Shown here in pieces: positions 7,969 to 16,975 of a DNA stretch of 64,000 nucleotides. The DNA lies in contig CAYQJS010000016.1 of assembly GCA_964417895.1 (NCBI GenBank), forward strand, positions 1 through 64,000, given 5' to 3'. A model generated the notes under the pieces. It was not told where the DNA came from. It saw only the letters and a list, made by a program, of their open reading frames with translations, and searched no databases. The DNA is from CAYQJS01 sp964417895 (GTDB lineage Bacteria > Chloroflexota > UBA6077 > SHYK01). The position numbers and the translations under genes were made by a program. Each line of letters begins with the position of its first letter. Positions within the stretch are counted from its first letter, which is position 1.

Positions 7969-9720
7969 TCAACTCGTCCACTCCCACAGATAGATGGTGC
8001 TCGTAGGGTGGCTCGCGCCTCCGACGAGTCGGACACCGGGGCCTTTCAACCGCGCGTCGTGGGCCCAAACTCGCCCGTGGTAGTACATAAATATCGTGGG
8101 GAGATCTGTACTGATCAGCTTCTCCATTTGGGTGATCAGCCGGATTCGTTCGTTGCCATCGAGCGCATCGTCGAACGCGTTCGCCAGCCGATCGAACTCG
8201 GGATTCGAGTAGGCGGCGCGGTTGCTTCCGTTCCACCGGGTTGCGGCCGTGGCGATGTTGACGCTGTGCGCGTTCAGAAAGCCCGTGTCCTGCCCGCCGC
8301 TGCCCGCGACAATACCTGGGAGCAGCGCACGGTCCTGGGTACTGGCTGACGTTGGCAGCACGCGGGAGAGGCCGTTGATCCCGGCGCGCTTCATCTGATC
8401 GGCCAGGATCGCCGTCTCCTGTTCGAACTGGCTCGTACCGCCGGTGTAGTTGAGCGGCACGTCCATCGGCTCGCCGCGTGGAGTCACGAACATTCCGCTC
8501 GCGTCGCGCCTGAACCCGGCCTCCTCGAGGAGCTGCTGTGTGCGCCGCGGGTCGTGCGGGTATTTCATGATCTCCTGGTCGACGAGGCGCTGATACTCCT
8601 GGTTCGGGCTCGTGAACGTATCGCTCAACAACCCGTGGCCGGCGGTGACGGCATCGAACAGCTCCTTCTTGTCCCAGCTGTGGACGATGGCGCGCCTGAC
8701 GCGAACATCCAGCATCTCGGCCGGCTGTGCCTGCTCCGGTCGTAGCTGGAACCACTGCTGGCGCGAAGCCAGGAGCTCCCAGAGCACGACGCCCTTTCCG
8801 CTGGGTACCCAATCGCGCTCGAGGACGAGGCCCTCCTCAGCTCGGAACAGATCGGCGCCGTAGTGAAGGTCGCCCGAAAGCATCGTTGCGAGTGACGCGT
8901 TCACGTCACTAATCCCGCGGATACTCACCCGTTCGATCTTGGGCCGACCGAGAACGTGGGCATCAAAGGCCGACGCCTCGATCGACACGCTCGGCGTGTA
9001 CGAATCTACCTTGTACGGGCCCGCGCCCACGTAATTCACGTTCCAGAATGAGCTGTTCGGGAGAAACCTCTCGCCCTCGGTTGCCCCGTCCACGACGGCC
9101 TGTTCCAGCAGGTGGCGGGGGAGGGGCGGGAAGTTGTTCTGACCGGCGGCCGAGGTGCCAGTTCCCAGATTACCCGCTGCGATCCACCGCTGCTTCCAAC
9201 GAATCACCACCGTTAGCGCGTCCGGCGCCTCGACCGCCGACATGTAACGGATGGGGAATGTGTTGCTGACTCCGTACGCCGGGTTGGAATAGACCAGCCA
9301 CGAGAACGTGAAGTCCTCTGCAGTCAATGGATGGTTGTCGTGCCAGACGAGATTGGGCTTCAGTCGATAGGTAGTCTCCATGGTGCCATCGGGGGAGACT
9401 TTCCAGGCGTTGCTATCGAGCTGAGGCAAGCTCTCTGCAAGATATGGCATCGGCCGCCCCCGCTCGTCCGTATGAACGAGCGTTGCGTTGAATATGTTCT
9501 GCGGAATGTTCTCCGATGTGCCGCTGGTCGACCCGAGACCGCCGGCAATCCCCTTGCCGGCGAAATCCACCGGCAGCCGATCCGCGGCCATGACGAGCGT
9601 GCGCTGAGGTCTGACCACCGGCGCGGCTGCCGGTGCTCCACCCCCGGGGCTAGAGGCGGGGGAGCAGGCTGACACCGTCAGGCCTCCTAAGAGCAGACAA
9701 GTGAAGAGTCGAATCTGCAT
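7969..9720 (-). CDS. ABC transporter solute-binding lipoprotein, family 5
   Basis: A 583-residue SBP_bac_5 lipoprotein. The signal peptide ends in a lipobox (LTVSAC, Cys19). Landmarks are YRLKPNLVWHDNHPLTAEDF near residue 115, GAGPYKVDSY near 235, MLDVRVRRAIVHSWDKKEL near 355, and the C-terminal STIYLWEWTS. ATG 9720 is preceded by GGAGG (9727-9731) with six-base spacing. An earlier in-frame ATG at 9771 would add 17 polar residues before the signal peptide and is rejected. It probably heads a minus-strand transcript with the two amidohydrolases. There are no permease genes. Confidence 0.92.
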   Translation of the reverse strand: MQIRLFTCLLLGGLTVSACSPASSPGGGAPAAAPVVRPQRTLVMAADRLPVDFAGKGIAGGLGSTSGTSENIPQNIFNATLVHTDERGRPMPYLAESLPQLDSNAWKVSPDGTMETTYRLKPNLVWHDNHPLTAEDFTFSWLVYSNPAYGVSNTFPIRYMSAVEAPDALTVVIRWKQRWIAAGNLGTGTSAAGQNNFPPLPRHLLEQAVVDGATEGERFLPNSSFWNVNYVGAGPYKVDSYTPSVSIEASAFDAHVLGRPKIERVSIRGISDVNASLATMLSGDLHYGADLFRAEEGLVLERDWVPSGKGVVLWELLASRQQWFQLRPEQAQPAEMLDVRVRRAIVHSWDKKELFDAVTAGHGLLSDTFTSPNQEYQRLVDQEIMKYPHDPRRTQQLLEEAGFRRDASGMFVTPRGEPMDVPLNYTGGTSQFEQETAILADQMKRAGINGLSRVLPTSASTQDRALLPGIVAGSGGQDTGFLNAHSVNIATAATRWNGSNRAAYSNPEFDRLANAFDDALDGNERIRLITQMEKLISTDLPTIFMYYHGRVWAHDARLKGPGVRLVGGASHPTSTIYLWEWTS

Positions 9721-9909
9721 CTGATACCTCCTGTCTTTTCGCGCTTGGAATTGCTCGCTACTGATCCACAAACGTACGATGATCGCGTATTACGAACAGA
9801 AATGCGGGCCCAACGTCGAAGCGAGTCGGCTAGCAAGCCGAGGAGTCGTCAGCCGCCTAGCTTTAGAGCCTTCGGCACCAGTCTACTCTTGGATTCCACG
9901 AGTATCAAA

Positions 9910-10822
9910 TGAGGAGCAGGCTCGCACGCACTGGGCCCCGTGCACTTGGCCGCCGTCAACAATCCGCGTTCCGGTCACCCGTGCGGCCTCAGGCCTCGAG
10001 CGACGCGGTGAGGGAGTGGATGCGTACCAGGCGCAGCTGGTTCGGTGCTCATCCGCCGTGGCGGAACTCTTCGCCCAGAGCGAGGATCTGCGGCAGTTTG
10101 GTGGAGATTTACTGGCGGGTCACCCCGGGCTGATAGAAGCCACCCGGTTTCTCGCCGCGCCACCGGTAAGCGCCGACGATCTGGACTCATTGACCGGCTA
10201 CAGCGTCAGCAAGCGCATGCATGTTGGAGCTGAACCCGCTGGCGCCGCGGCCAGCGTGCTTCGCGCTATGTTCGATTCAGCCCCGGTTACCATGGTTGGC
10301 AGAAGGCCGGCAGGCCAGCGAAGAGGAGCGCCGAATGGCGATTGCGTGGACTGCGGGGCTCTGGGCAGCGGAGCGGCAGCGCACCTCTCGGCGCACGGCT
10401 GCTAGCCGCCGCCAGAAGGATGCCGTCTTCGCAGCCATCAAGGCGGGTGGCTTTACTCAACGCCCAACACCAAGAGTCCTCGCAACCTTCGATGACCTGC
10501 CCCGCGGCGTTCTGCGGTGAATCGACCTTGGACGGTGCAAAGTGCGACGTTCCGGTTCGCCTCCTCGATGGACGCCTCCTTGCCATAGAGTGCAAGGTCT
10601 CCAACAGCGCTATCAACAGTGTGAAGAGGCTGCTTCGTGAGACTGGAAATAAAGGTCAGGCCTGGAGAAACGCATTCGGCCAGCAGGTCATCCCCGCCAC
10701 TGTACTTTCGGGCGTTTTCAGAACTGGCCAACCTCCTCGAAGCGCAAAACGAGTACCAGATAACCATCTTCTGGCAGCACGATCTTGACCGGCTAACAGA
10801 GTTTCTGGCGGCAGCGGGCTGA
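9910..10822 (+). pseudogene. XamI-family type II restriction endonuclease, broken by three frameshifts
   Basis: Four successive frames give consecutive parts of a XamI-type endonuclease. About 10030-10280: LRQFGGDLLAGHPGLIEATR then PPVSADDLDSLTG. About 10290-10510: FPWLAEG-like RLPWLAEGRQ, AIAWTAGLWAAERQRT and FDDLPRG. About 10510-10720: GAKCDVPVRLLDGRLLAIEC then KVSNSAINSVKRLLRETG, which includes the probable PD-(D/E)xK catalytic E-C-K. About 10720-10822: ITIFWQHDLDRLTEF. Family members are one continuous frame. No start codon or cognate methyltransferase is visible, so the gene is most likely dead; base-calling errors are the alternative. It shares the strand with the kinase-like gene five bases downstream. 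Confidence 0.75.
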
Positions 10823-10827
10823 ACGGA

Positions 10828-11370
10828 GTGGCCAAGTCTCCTCCGTGTCCTTTTCTCTTGCTCCTCATCGGCGCGCCGGGCACCGGCAAGTCGTATCTCG
10901 CCTCTCGGCTCGCGGAGCGGCTGCGCGCCACTCTGGTCCAGACGGATGCGATCCGCAAGCGGCTGTTCGTCCAGCCCGCCTACAGCAGGACGGAGAGCGC
11001 CGCCGTCTACCGCGAGGCGCATCAGCTTATCGAGGCGGGTCTTGACGCAGGTGAGGTGGTGGTGTTCGACGCCACAAATCTGCGCGAGGGCTACCGACGA
11101 ACCCTGTACAGGATCGCCGAGCGGTCCAACGCCCGCGTGCACCTCGTATGGCTCTCGACGCCGGAAGCCGTCGTGGCTCAGCGGCTCCACCAACGACAGG
11201 TTAATCGCGACCCATCAAATCTGTCCGACGCGACGTGGGCCACCTATCGGAAAATGGCGCGGCGTGCAGAGGCCCCGCGGCGCCCATTTACCGTCCTCAA
11301 TGCTGTGCTCCCCGCCGATGAGCAAGTCGCCCTGCTCGAACGAGTCATGGGACGGCAAGCCTGCGGGTAG
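10828..11370 (+). CDS. P-loop ATP-binding protein (AAA_33/zeta-like small kinase)
   Basis: A 180-residue protein starting at GTG 10828. Residues 8-21 hold a Walker A motif, LLIGAPGTGKSYLA. Further on come LVQTDAIRKRLF, a conserved acidic strand VVVFDATNLREGYRR (about residue 75) typical of AAA_33 kinases, and a lid with several Arg (VAQRLHQRQVNRD). Proteins of this class phosphorylate small molecules, nucleic acid ends or (zeta toxins) UDP-sugars; none of these can be chosen here. The gene follows the broken XamI endonuclease closely. It looks intact. Confidence 0.82.
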   Translation: MAKSPPCPFLLLLIGAPGTGKSYLASRLAERLRATLVQTDAIRKRLFVQPAYSRTESAAVYREAHQLIEAGLDAGEVVVFDATNLREGYRRTLYRIAERSNARVHLVWLSTPEAVVAQRLHQRQVNRDPSNLSDATWATYRKMARRAEAPRRPFTVLNAVLPADEQVALLERVMGRQACG

Positions 11371-11492
11371 GGCGTACACGAGGGAGGCATTGCTCGGTCA
11401 TGCCAGGGCTGCCAGAATCGACCCTGAGCCGAGCGTGAGCGGCCACTCAACGCTTCGCGGCCGTCGGAACGCTGCCACCTAAAAGGCAGGTG

Positions 11493-12473
11493 TCAGTCGT
11501 TCCAACTGTACGAGCCGCCACTGGCGTTGTTGAGCCGCTCCATCTCGAGTGTGGAAAGACGAAGGTCGATTGCCCCAAGGCTTTCCCTGAGCTGGTCTGC
11601 GTTGTTGGCGCCGATGATGGGGGCGGTGATGACGGGCTGGCAAAGCAGCCACGCGATCGCGACCTGGCTCACGCTCTTACCGTGCGCTTTCGCGATCTCG
11701 TCGGCCGAGCTGAGCGTGCGCCAAGCGACATCGTCCTCGAAGTAACGCCGCGCCACCCCGCTCGCCCGGGCGCTTCGAGGCAGCGCCACACCGCGTCGGT
11801 ACTTACCAGTTAGAAATCCGCTGGCGAGCGGGCTGTACGGGAGCACGGCCATCTGCGCGTGCTCGCAGAGCGGCTTCAGCTCACGCTCGAACTCGCCCCG
11901 CTTGACCAGGTTGTAGTGCGGCTGAACGGTGTCGTACCGGGCCCAGCCGTGCGTCTCGCTGGCCGCCAGCGCCTGAGCCAGCCGCCACGCGGGGTAGTTG
12001 GAGGCGCCCACGGCGCGCACTTTGCCCGCGCGCACGAGATCGTCGAACGCGCCCATCGTCTCCTCAATCGTGACCGCGGCATCGAAGCTATGCGACTGGT
12101 AAAGGTCGATGTAGTCCGTCTGGAGCCGGCGAAGGCTGCCCTCGACCGCGGCTATGATGTGCTGGCGGCCCAATCCTTCGCCGTCGGGCCCGGGCCACAT
12201 CTGGCCTCGTACCTTCGTGGCCACCACCATCTCTCCACGGTTGCCCCTGTCCCTCATCCAGCGGCCAATGATCTCCTCGGAAACGCCGCCCCGGTTGTTC
12301 CTGGCCCACTTCGAGTAAATGTCCGCGGTGTCCACGAAGTTGCCGCCTGCCTCCATGAAAGCGTCCATGACTGCGCGGCTCTGCTTCTCGGTTGCAGTCC
12401 ATCCCCACTGCATCGTGCCGAGGCAGAGCGCCGACACCGTAAGGCCGGTGCGACCCAGAACGCGGTACTCCAG
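11493..12473 (-). CDS. Aldo/keto reductase, probable CTG start
   Basis: A 326-residue AKR-superfamily NAD(P)H-dependent oxidoreductase. The catalytic tetrad is visible: Asp and Tyr in FVDTADIYSKW, Lys in VVATKVRG, and His in DLYQSHSFD. C-terminal NADP-site residues lie in ITAPIIGANNADQL. With GTG 12437 as start the conserved first strand would be lost. Reading back, EYRVLGRTGLT, the standard AKR N-terminus, is preceded by CTG at 12471-12473, with AGGAGG (12479-12484) five bases before it. No ATG, GTG or TTG is in frame there, so CTG initiation is the best reading. A lost ATG or a frameshift would be alternatives. Confidence 0.88.
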   Translation of the reverse strand: MEYRVLGRTGLTVSALCLGTMQWGWTATEKQSRAVMDAFMEAGGNFVDTADIYSKWARNNRGGVSEEIIGRWMRDRGNRGEMVVATKVRGQMWPGPDGEGLGRQHIIAAVEGSLRRLQTDYIDLYQSHSFDAAVTIEETMGAFDDLVRAGKVRAVGASNYPAWRLAQALAASETHGWARYDTVQPHYNLVKRGEFERELKPLCEHAQMAVLPYSPLASGFLTGKYRRGVALPRSARASGVARRYFEDDVAWRTLSSADEIAKAHGKSVSQVAIAWLLCQPVITAPIIGANNADQLRESLGAIDLRLSTLEMERLNNASGGSYSWND

Positions 12474-12641
12474 CTCATCCTCCTCGCGAGCCCTGGAAGC
12501 GATGCGCGGGGGAGCGGACGGGGATTACACCCCTATCGGGCAGGATTGGATGTGTGAGTGTACCTGCTTCTCTGCGTCTATTTGACCGCTCGGTGTTGAT
12601 TGGCGCATAGTGCGCCCAACTTGCGAGGAGGAGAAGTGCGC

Positions 12642-13040
12642 ATGATGATCCCTAACCTGTTGGCGGTCGTCGTTGCCGCCGCCGCGAACATGGCTCTCGG
12701 TGCACTGTGGTACTCTCCGCTGCTCTTCGCCAAGCCCTGGATGCGTCTCACCGGCCAGAACCCCAACCAGATGGCCAATCCCGGTGTGGGCTACGCCATT
12801 GCGGCGGTGGCTTCGCTTGTGTCGGCTCTGGTCCTGGTAGCCTTGATCCGCTCCCTCGGATACAGCTCTGCCACTGAGGGGCTCATCACGGGTCTGCTGG
12901 TCGCTGTCGGCTTCGTGGTGACGGCTATGGGGACCGACTACGTCTTTCACGGGCGGTCGGGTGTTCTATACCTTATCAACGCGGGTTACCGGGTCGTGGG
13001 CCTCGTCATCATGGGGGGAATCCTCGCCGCCTGGCCATGA
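12642..13040 (+). CDS. DUF1761 family small membrane protein
   Basis: A 132-residue integral membrane protein with about four hydrophobic helices (residues 4-25, 48-68, 80-98 and 110-130). NMALGALWYSPLLFAKPWMR near the first helix is the signature of DUF1761, a family of unknown function. ATG 12642 follows GAGGAGGAG by about eight bases; a GTG two codons earlier is possible. It is flanked by genes on the other strand and appears monocistronic. Confidence 0.85.
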   Translation: MMIPNLLAVVVAAAANMALGALWYSPLLFAKPWMRLTGQNPNQMANPGVGYAIAAVASLVSALVLVALIRSLGYSSATEGLITGLLVAVGFVVTAMGTDYVFHGRSGVLYLINAGYRVVGLVIMGGILAAWP

Positions 13041-13048
13041 GCCACGCG

Positions 13049-13783
13049 TCAGCGAACCGGCGCCGGCACAGTGAGGTCGATCGGCTCGTAGGCGTGCGAG
13101 CTCGGGGGGCCCTCGGCATGCCAGTAGGCGACGATGGCCCCCGTCGGGTCCATGGCGATGAGGCTCGAAGATACGGTCCCTGCGGCGCCACCTGGCCGGC
13201 AGATGGGCCCGGGCTCCGTCGTGTCGGCGCAGAGGCGCCCCAGTGCCGCGAGGATGGACTCCACGGGCTCAGCGGCGAGGTCGATGGCGGCCACCGCGGC
13301 GCGCGCTCGAAGGACCGCGGGCTGCGTGGCATCGTCCAGGTCGCCGTGGTTCGTCAGCACGTGCACGCCCGACGTTAGAGCCTGCTGGTCACCGCGCCAG
13401 GTGGTGACCCAGCCCTCGTGGACGCTCGCACATAGCAGGTTGAACGGGTTGTACCGCCGGGTGGCCAGCTCGCCCTCCACGAAAGCCTGAGCGGCCGACG
13501 GCGTCGACCGTTGAAGAGCACTCAGACAGAGCTGGCCACGAGAGGGCAGGCTCCGGTCCGCGGCTCCGCCGTCGCGACGATTCGTCACTGCCGCCAGGAG
13601 GCCCGCGGAGTTGACGCCAAGCCAGGTGCCGCCGGCGACCTCGTCGCGACCAGCCCACAGTGGCGGATCGACCGTCCAGCGACGGGGTGGGCTGGAGAGG
13701 CGCGACCGCTGCTCGTCGCGGTTCGCAGCCACGATGAGCGGCCAGCTCGGGACAACCTGGTAGATGGCAAGAACGAAGCACAT
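13049..13783 (-). CDS. NRDE/TANGO2 family protein
   Basis: A 244-residue member of the NRDE family (relatives of human TANGO2, linked to haem trafficking and metabolic homeostasis). The N-terminus MCFVLAIYQ with Cys2 and LIVAANRDEQ carries the eponymous N-R-D-E motif. WAGRDEVAGGTWLGVNSAGL and a later VLTNHGDLD fit the family, and the length is normal. Cys2 would be an N-terminal nucleophile if Met is removed, an inference from the fold. The gene is convergent with the DUF1761 gene, with eight bases between stops. Confidence 0.85.
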   Translation of the reverse strand: MCFVLAIYQVVPSWPLIVAANRDEQRSRLSSPPRRWTVDPPLWAGRDEVAGGTWLGVNSAGLLAAVTNRRDGGAADRSLPSRGQLCLSALQRSTPSAAQAFVEGELATRRYNPFNLLCASVHEGWVTTWRGDQQALTSGVHVLTNHGDLDDATQPAVLRARAAVAAIDLAAEPVESILAALGRLCADTTEPGPICRPGGAAGTVSSSLIAMDPTGAIVAYWHAEGPPSSHAYEPIDLTVPAPVR

Positions 13784-13795
13784 GCTCTGAACCTT

Positions 13796-13935
13796 TAGCA
13801 GGCTGCTGAAAAGAGAGTTGGGTTCCGCTCGTGGTGAGCCTGCCCTTCGACAAACTCAGGGCGAGCGGTCCGCTCATGGTGAGCCTGTCGAACCACAAGC
13901 TCAGGGTGAGCGGGGTTTTTTTCAGCAGCTTGTTT
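13796..13935. repeat. Palindromic element A, copy 1
   Basis: About 140 bases bounded by TAGCAGGCTGCTGAAAA and the imperfect inverse TTTTTCAGCAGCTTG. Inside are CGACAAACTCAGGGCGAG and GAACCACAAGCTCAGGGTGA half-palindromes. The internal CCGCTC/GAGCGG pair followed by GG and seven T residues could act as a terminator. The centre is almost identical to copy 2 at 14905-15034. Confidence 0.75.
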
Positions 13936-14046
13936 AGGATGCGGGCTTCATGGCCCGGACGCCGTCGCCAGACTGTATATTCCCACAAGCCGGACCGGGG
14001 TGACACGGAGATCACGACGGCAGCTTCGGTTGGAGGGCGAGCCACC

Positions 14047-14907
14047 ATGACGCAGGTTATGGCAGAGTCGATGATAGACCTCGACGTCGGCAACGTCGTG
14101 TCGTTGGAGCACGTCAACGTCACGGTGCCCGATCAGACAGTCGCGACGCTGTTTTACGTCACCGGGCTTGGTTTCACGCGGGACCCCTACATGATGACGG
14201 GTGTCGAGAATATGTGGATCAACCTCGGCGAGCAACAGTTCCATTTGCCGACGAGGAAGGCGCAGGTGATCCCCGGCCACGTCGGGCTCGTCGTGCCCGA
14301 CCGGACGGCCCTCCAGACGCGCCTCGAGGCGGTGCAGCCACAACTGTCCGGCACGCGGTTCTCCTGGACCGCAGAGGACGAGTACCTTGCCGTCACCTGC
14401 CCCTGGGGAAACCACTTCCAATGCTACGCGCCCTCCGTCCGTTTCGGAGACATGCTGCTGGGAATGCCATACGTGGAGTTCCTCGCGGGCCGCGGAACGG
14501 CGGCGAGCATTGCTGCCTTCTACGAGCAGGTCATGCGCGGACCGGCGGCACTCGAGAGCGATGGCCACGACATGGTGGCACGCGTCAGTATCGGGCGCGA
14601 CCAGTGGCTGCTCTTCCGTGAGACTGACGAGGCGATCCCGCTCTACGACGGCCATCACATCGCCGTGTACGTCGCCAATTTCACGGGCCCGTACACGTTC
14701 TTGCGCGACCGCGGCCTGATCACCGAGGACGTTCGCAATCGCCAGTTCCGCTTCCAGGACATCGTGGATCCCCGGAGCGGCGAGCGCGTTTTTATCCTGG
14801 AGCATGAGGTGCGGAGCTTGCACCACAGGATGTACCACAGGCCACTGGTCAATCGCGATCCGGCGCAGACCCTTGGCGCCTATGCACGCGGGCGAGACGC
14901 GCTGTAG
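14047..14907 (+). CDS. VOC (glyoxalase/extradiol dioxygenase-like) protein
   Basis: A 286-residue protein with two vicinal-oxygen-chelate modules. It starts after GGAGGG (14032-14037) with ATG 14047. The first module has LEHVNVTVPDQTVATLFYV, and metal-ligand candidates are His in LEHVNVT, His in GHVGLVVPD, and Glu or His further on. The second begins at MPYVEFLAGRGT and includes GHHIAVYVANF. These families catalyse isomerisation or dioxygenation at a metal; the reaction is not predictable here. The stop TAG (14905-14907) is the first three bases of palindromic element A copy 2, so the C-terminus was set where the element inserted. Confidence 0.8.
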   Translation: MTQVMAESMIDLDVGNVVSLEHVNVTVPDQTVATLFYVTGLGFTRDPYMMTGVENMWINLGEQQFHLPTRKAQVIPGHVGLVVPDRTALQTRLEAVQPQLSGTRFSWTAEDEYLAVTCPWGNHFQCYAPSVRFGDMLLGMPYVEFLAGRGTAASIAAFYEQVMRGPAALESDGHDMVARVSIGRDQWLLFRETDEAIPLYDGHHIAVYVANFTGPYTFLRDRGLITEDVRNRQFRFQDIVDPRSGERVFILEHEVRSLHHRMYHRPLVNRDPAQTLGAYARGRDAL

Positions 14908-15034
14908 CAGGCTGCCGAAAACGGTTAGGTTTCGCTCGTGGTGAGCCTGCCCTTCGACAAGCTCAGTGCGAGCGGTCCGCTCATGGTGAGCCTGTCGAAC
15001 CACAAGCTCAGTGCGAGCGGGCTTTCAGCAGCCC
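14905..15034. repeat. Palindromic element A, copy 2
   Basis: Bounded by TAGCAGGCTGCCGAAAA and CTTTCAGCAGCCC. The interior (14938-15020) matches copy 1 with only a few substitutions. Its first three bases form the stop codon of the VOC gene. It lies about 1.1 kb from copy 1 in the same orientation, so the VOC gene is bracketed by two copies. Confidence 0.75.
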
Positions 15035-15130
15035 TTAGACGCTCGTCCCGACACGACGCTGACCAAGGTCGTTAGACACGCGGCGGCACCGGACATAAAG
15101 GTTTCGTCCAGAACAGTCGAGGAGGAAACG

Positions 15131-16399
15131 ATGGCAACCATCGAGGGGCAGACGACTTCGACGGCGCCCGGCGCCCGGCGCACCCTCAACATTGGCCTCA
15201 TTGGAATCGGCGTTGGGGCCGCTGAGATCCTGCCCGCTATGGAGGCCATGGAGGATCTCAACTTGATGGCCGCCGCGGACGTCAAGGGGGAGACACGGGA
15301 GATATTCCACCAACGGTACCCCGAGGCGCGCGTGTACGAGAGCGCGGATAAGCTCTGCGCCGACCCGGACGTGGAGGCCGTGTGGATCGCTACACCGAAC
15401 CGCTTTCACGGCCCGCACACCATCCTCGCGGCGCAGAACGGCAAGCACGTCGTCGTCGAGAAGCCGATGGCTCTCAATATCCAGGAAGCTGAGAACATGG
15501 TGGAGGCGTCGGACAAGAACGGAGTAAAGCTGCTGGCCGGCCACACCCGCAGCTTTACCCTGGCCAACCGAGCCATACGCAAAGTTGTGCGGTCGGGGCA
15601 ACTGGGCAAGCTCTGCTCGATCCATCTTTGGGCCTATTCCGACTGGATGCTGCGGCCACGGACGCCGGACGAGCTGGACCCGACACAGGGCGGGGGCATC
15701 CCCTACCGCCAGGGGCCGCATCAGATCGACACAGTGCGCGTCATCGGCGGCGGGTTGTTGCGCAGCGTGCGTGGGATGACGGGCCAGTGGATGCCCGAGC
15801 GGGCCATTCCCGGCTACTACTCCGCCTATCTGGAATTCGAGGATGGCACACCTGCCACCATCATGCACAACGGCTACGGCTACTTTCTCGGCGCTGAGCT
15901 GGTGCCCTGGGGCGAGTCCAAGCAGCGGTACACGATCGAGGAGCGCGTGAGGGTCCGCAGAGAGTTGCAGACGGGTACCCGCGACGAAGAACAGGACAAG
16001 CAGGACCTTCGCATCGGCGGCCGCCTGGAGGCCGACACCTTCCGTCGGCCCGAGCGTCGCCCGTGGGTGCCCGAGGACATGGGCCTGATCATCGTCAGCT
16101 GCGAGCGCGGCGACGTGCGCAACTCCAAGTTCGGGATCTACGCCTACGACGACGACGGGTTGCGCGATATTGACCTCACGCCAGACCGTGAGATGGGCGT
16201 CGGTCAGAGACGCGCCGAATTGGAGGAGCTGTACAATGCCGTCGTCTTGAACACGCCTGTCTATCACGACGGCCGGTGGGGCATGGCCACCCTCGAGGTG
16301 TGCCTGGCCATCATGGAGTCTGCGCGCGAGCGCAAAGAGATCATGCTGACGCACCAGGTACCGGTGCGTGAGGACTACGACGCCGACCTCGAGATCTGA
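15131..16399 (+). CDS. Gfo/Idh/MocA family oxidoreductase
   Basis: A 422-residue NAD(P)-dependent dehydrogenase of sugars, cyclitols or related substrates. A Rossmann domain opens with NIGLIGIGVGAAEIL, and the family motif VVEKPMALNIQEAE lies near residue 115. The C-terminal alpha/beta domain includes GGGIPYRQGPHQIDTVRVIG, with the His-Gln-x-Asp active-site region. ATG 15131 is preceded by GAGGAGG. The C-terminal half is longer than average, and no sugar transporter is adjacent, so the substrate stays open. Confidence 0.88.
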   Translation: MATIEGQTTSTAPGARRTLNIGLIGIGVGAAEILPAMEAMEDLNLMAAADVKGETREIFHQRYPEARVYESADKLCADPDVEAVWIATPNRFHGPHTILAAQNGKHVVVEKPMALNIQEAENMVEASDKNGVKLLAGHTRSFTLANRAIRKVVRSGQLGKLCSIHLWAYSDWMLRPRTPDELDPTQGGGIPYRQGPHQIDTVRVIGGGLLRSVRGMTGQWMPERAIPGYYSAYLEFEDGTPATIMHNGYGYFLGAELVPWGESKQRYTIEERVRVRRELQTGTRDEEQDKQDLRIGGRLEADTFRRPERRPWVPEDMGLIIVSCERGDVRNSKFGIYAYDDDGLRDIDLTPDREMGVGQRRAELEELYNAVVLNTPVYHDGRWGMATLEVCLAIMESARERKEIMLTHQVPVREDYDADLEI

Positions 16400-16430
16400 T
16401 CGTTTTTAGATGATACCCGGTATCAAGTAG

Positions 16431-16808
16431 AGGCCTGGGAAGTGTTCGCTGCTCCTGAGCACGGAAGGGGACTCTAAGCTCGATCTCGTCAGCTTTGCCA
16501 GGCTTGTCTTGGTGCTTGGCTTCATAGAATGGCTGATCGAGGCGGTGATCACCGGACGATATCGCCTTCTCGCCGAACGAGGAGCCGGTGGCAGTCCGCG
16601 CGGGCTCCACATGTCCTGGGCGACGCTGCGCGAGCGGCTCACCACCCATCAGATCGTCACCCTTGTACTGCCAACGATCGACGGCCGCACGCACACCATC
16701 CGCATAGCGACCACGCCCGAGCCGGAACACCGCAAGGTCTACCGCATCCTGGGCATTCCCGAGGAGCCCATGAAGCCAGTCAAGACCTGGAAGATCGACG
16801 GCTTGTAG
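16431..16808 (+). pseudogene. C-terminal remnant of a probable transposase
   Basis: An open frame of about 126 codons without a convincing start (a TTG at 16509 is the first possible). Its C-terminal half, SWATLRERLTTHQIVTLVLP then TPEPEHRKVYRILGIPEEPM, resembles from memory the tail of DDE transposases frequent in Chloroflexota. The hydrophobic LARLVLVLGF-like segment upstream fits the preceding helix. No catalytic Asp/Glu residues or inverted repeats are seen, so it is at best a fragment. A small orphan gene is the alternative; a profile search would decide. Confidence 0.4.
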
Positions 16809-16975
16809 TGACGAACATCCAAAATCCGTGCGTAAATTGCGCTACAGTGCGGAAGTTGGGCTAACCCCTTTGCCGTCACCCGTTCTTAACGGAACGCTAG
16901 CACGGGCGCGTGTTTGACGAAGGTCTGGGCGGCGTGGTTGCATGTGCCAGCGAGCAGATAGGGAGGGCAATAGCT

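Noticed and set aside
9771..9771. ATG 9771 as start of the solute-binding protein ending at 7969
   Set aside because: It would place 17 polar residues before the signal peptide, while ATG 9720 has an ideal GGAGG.
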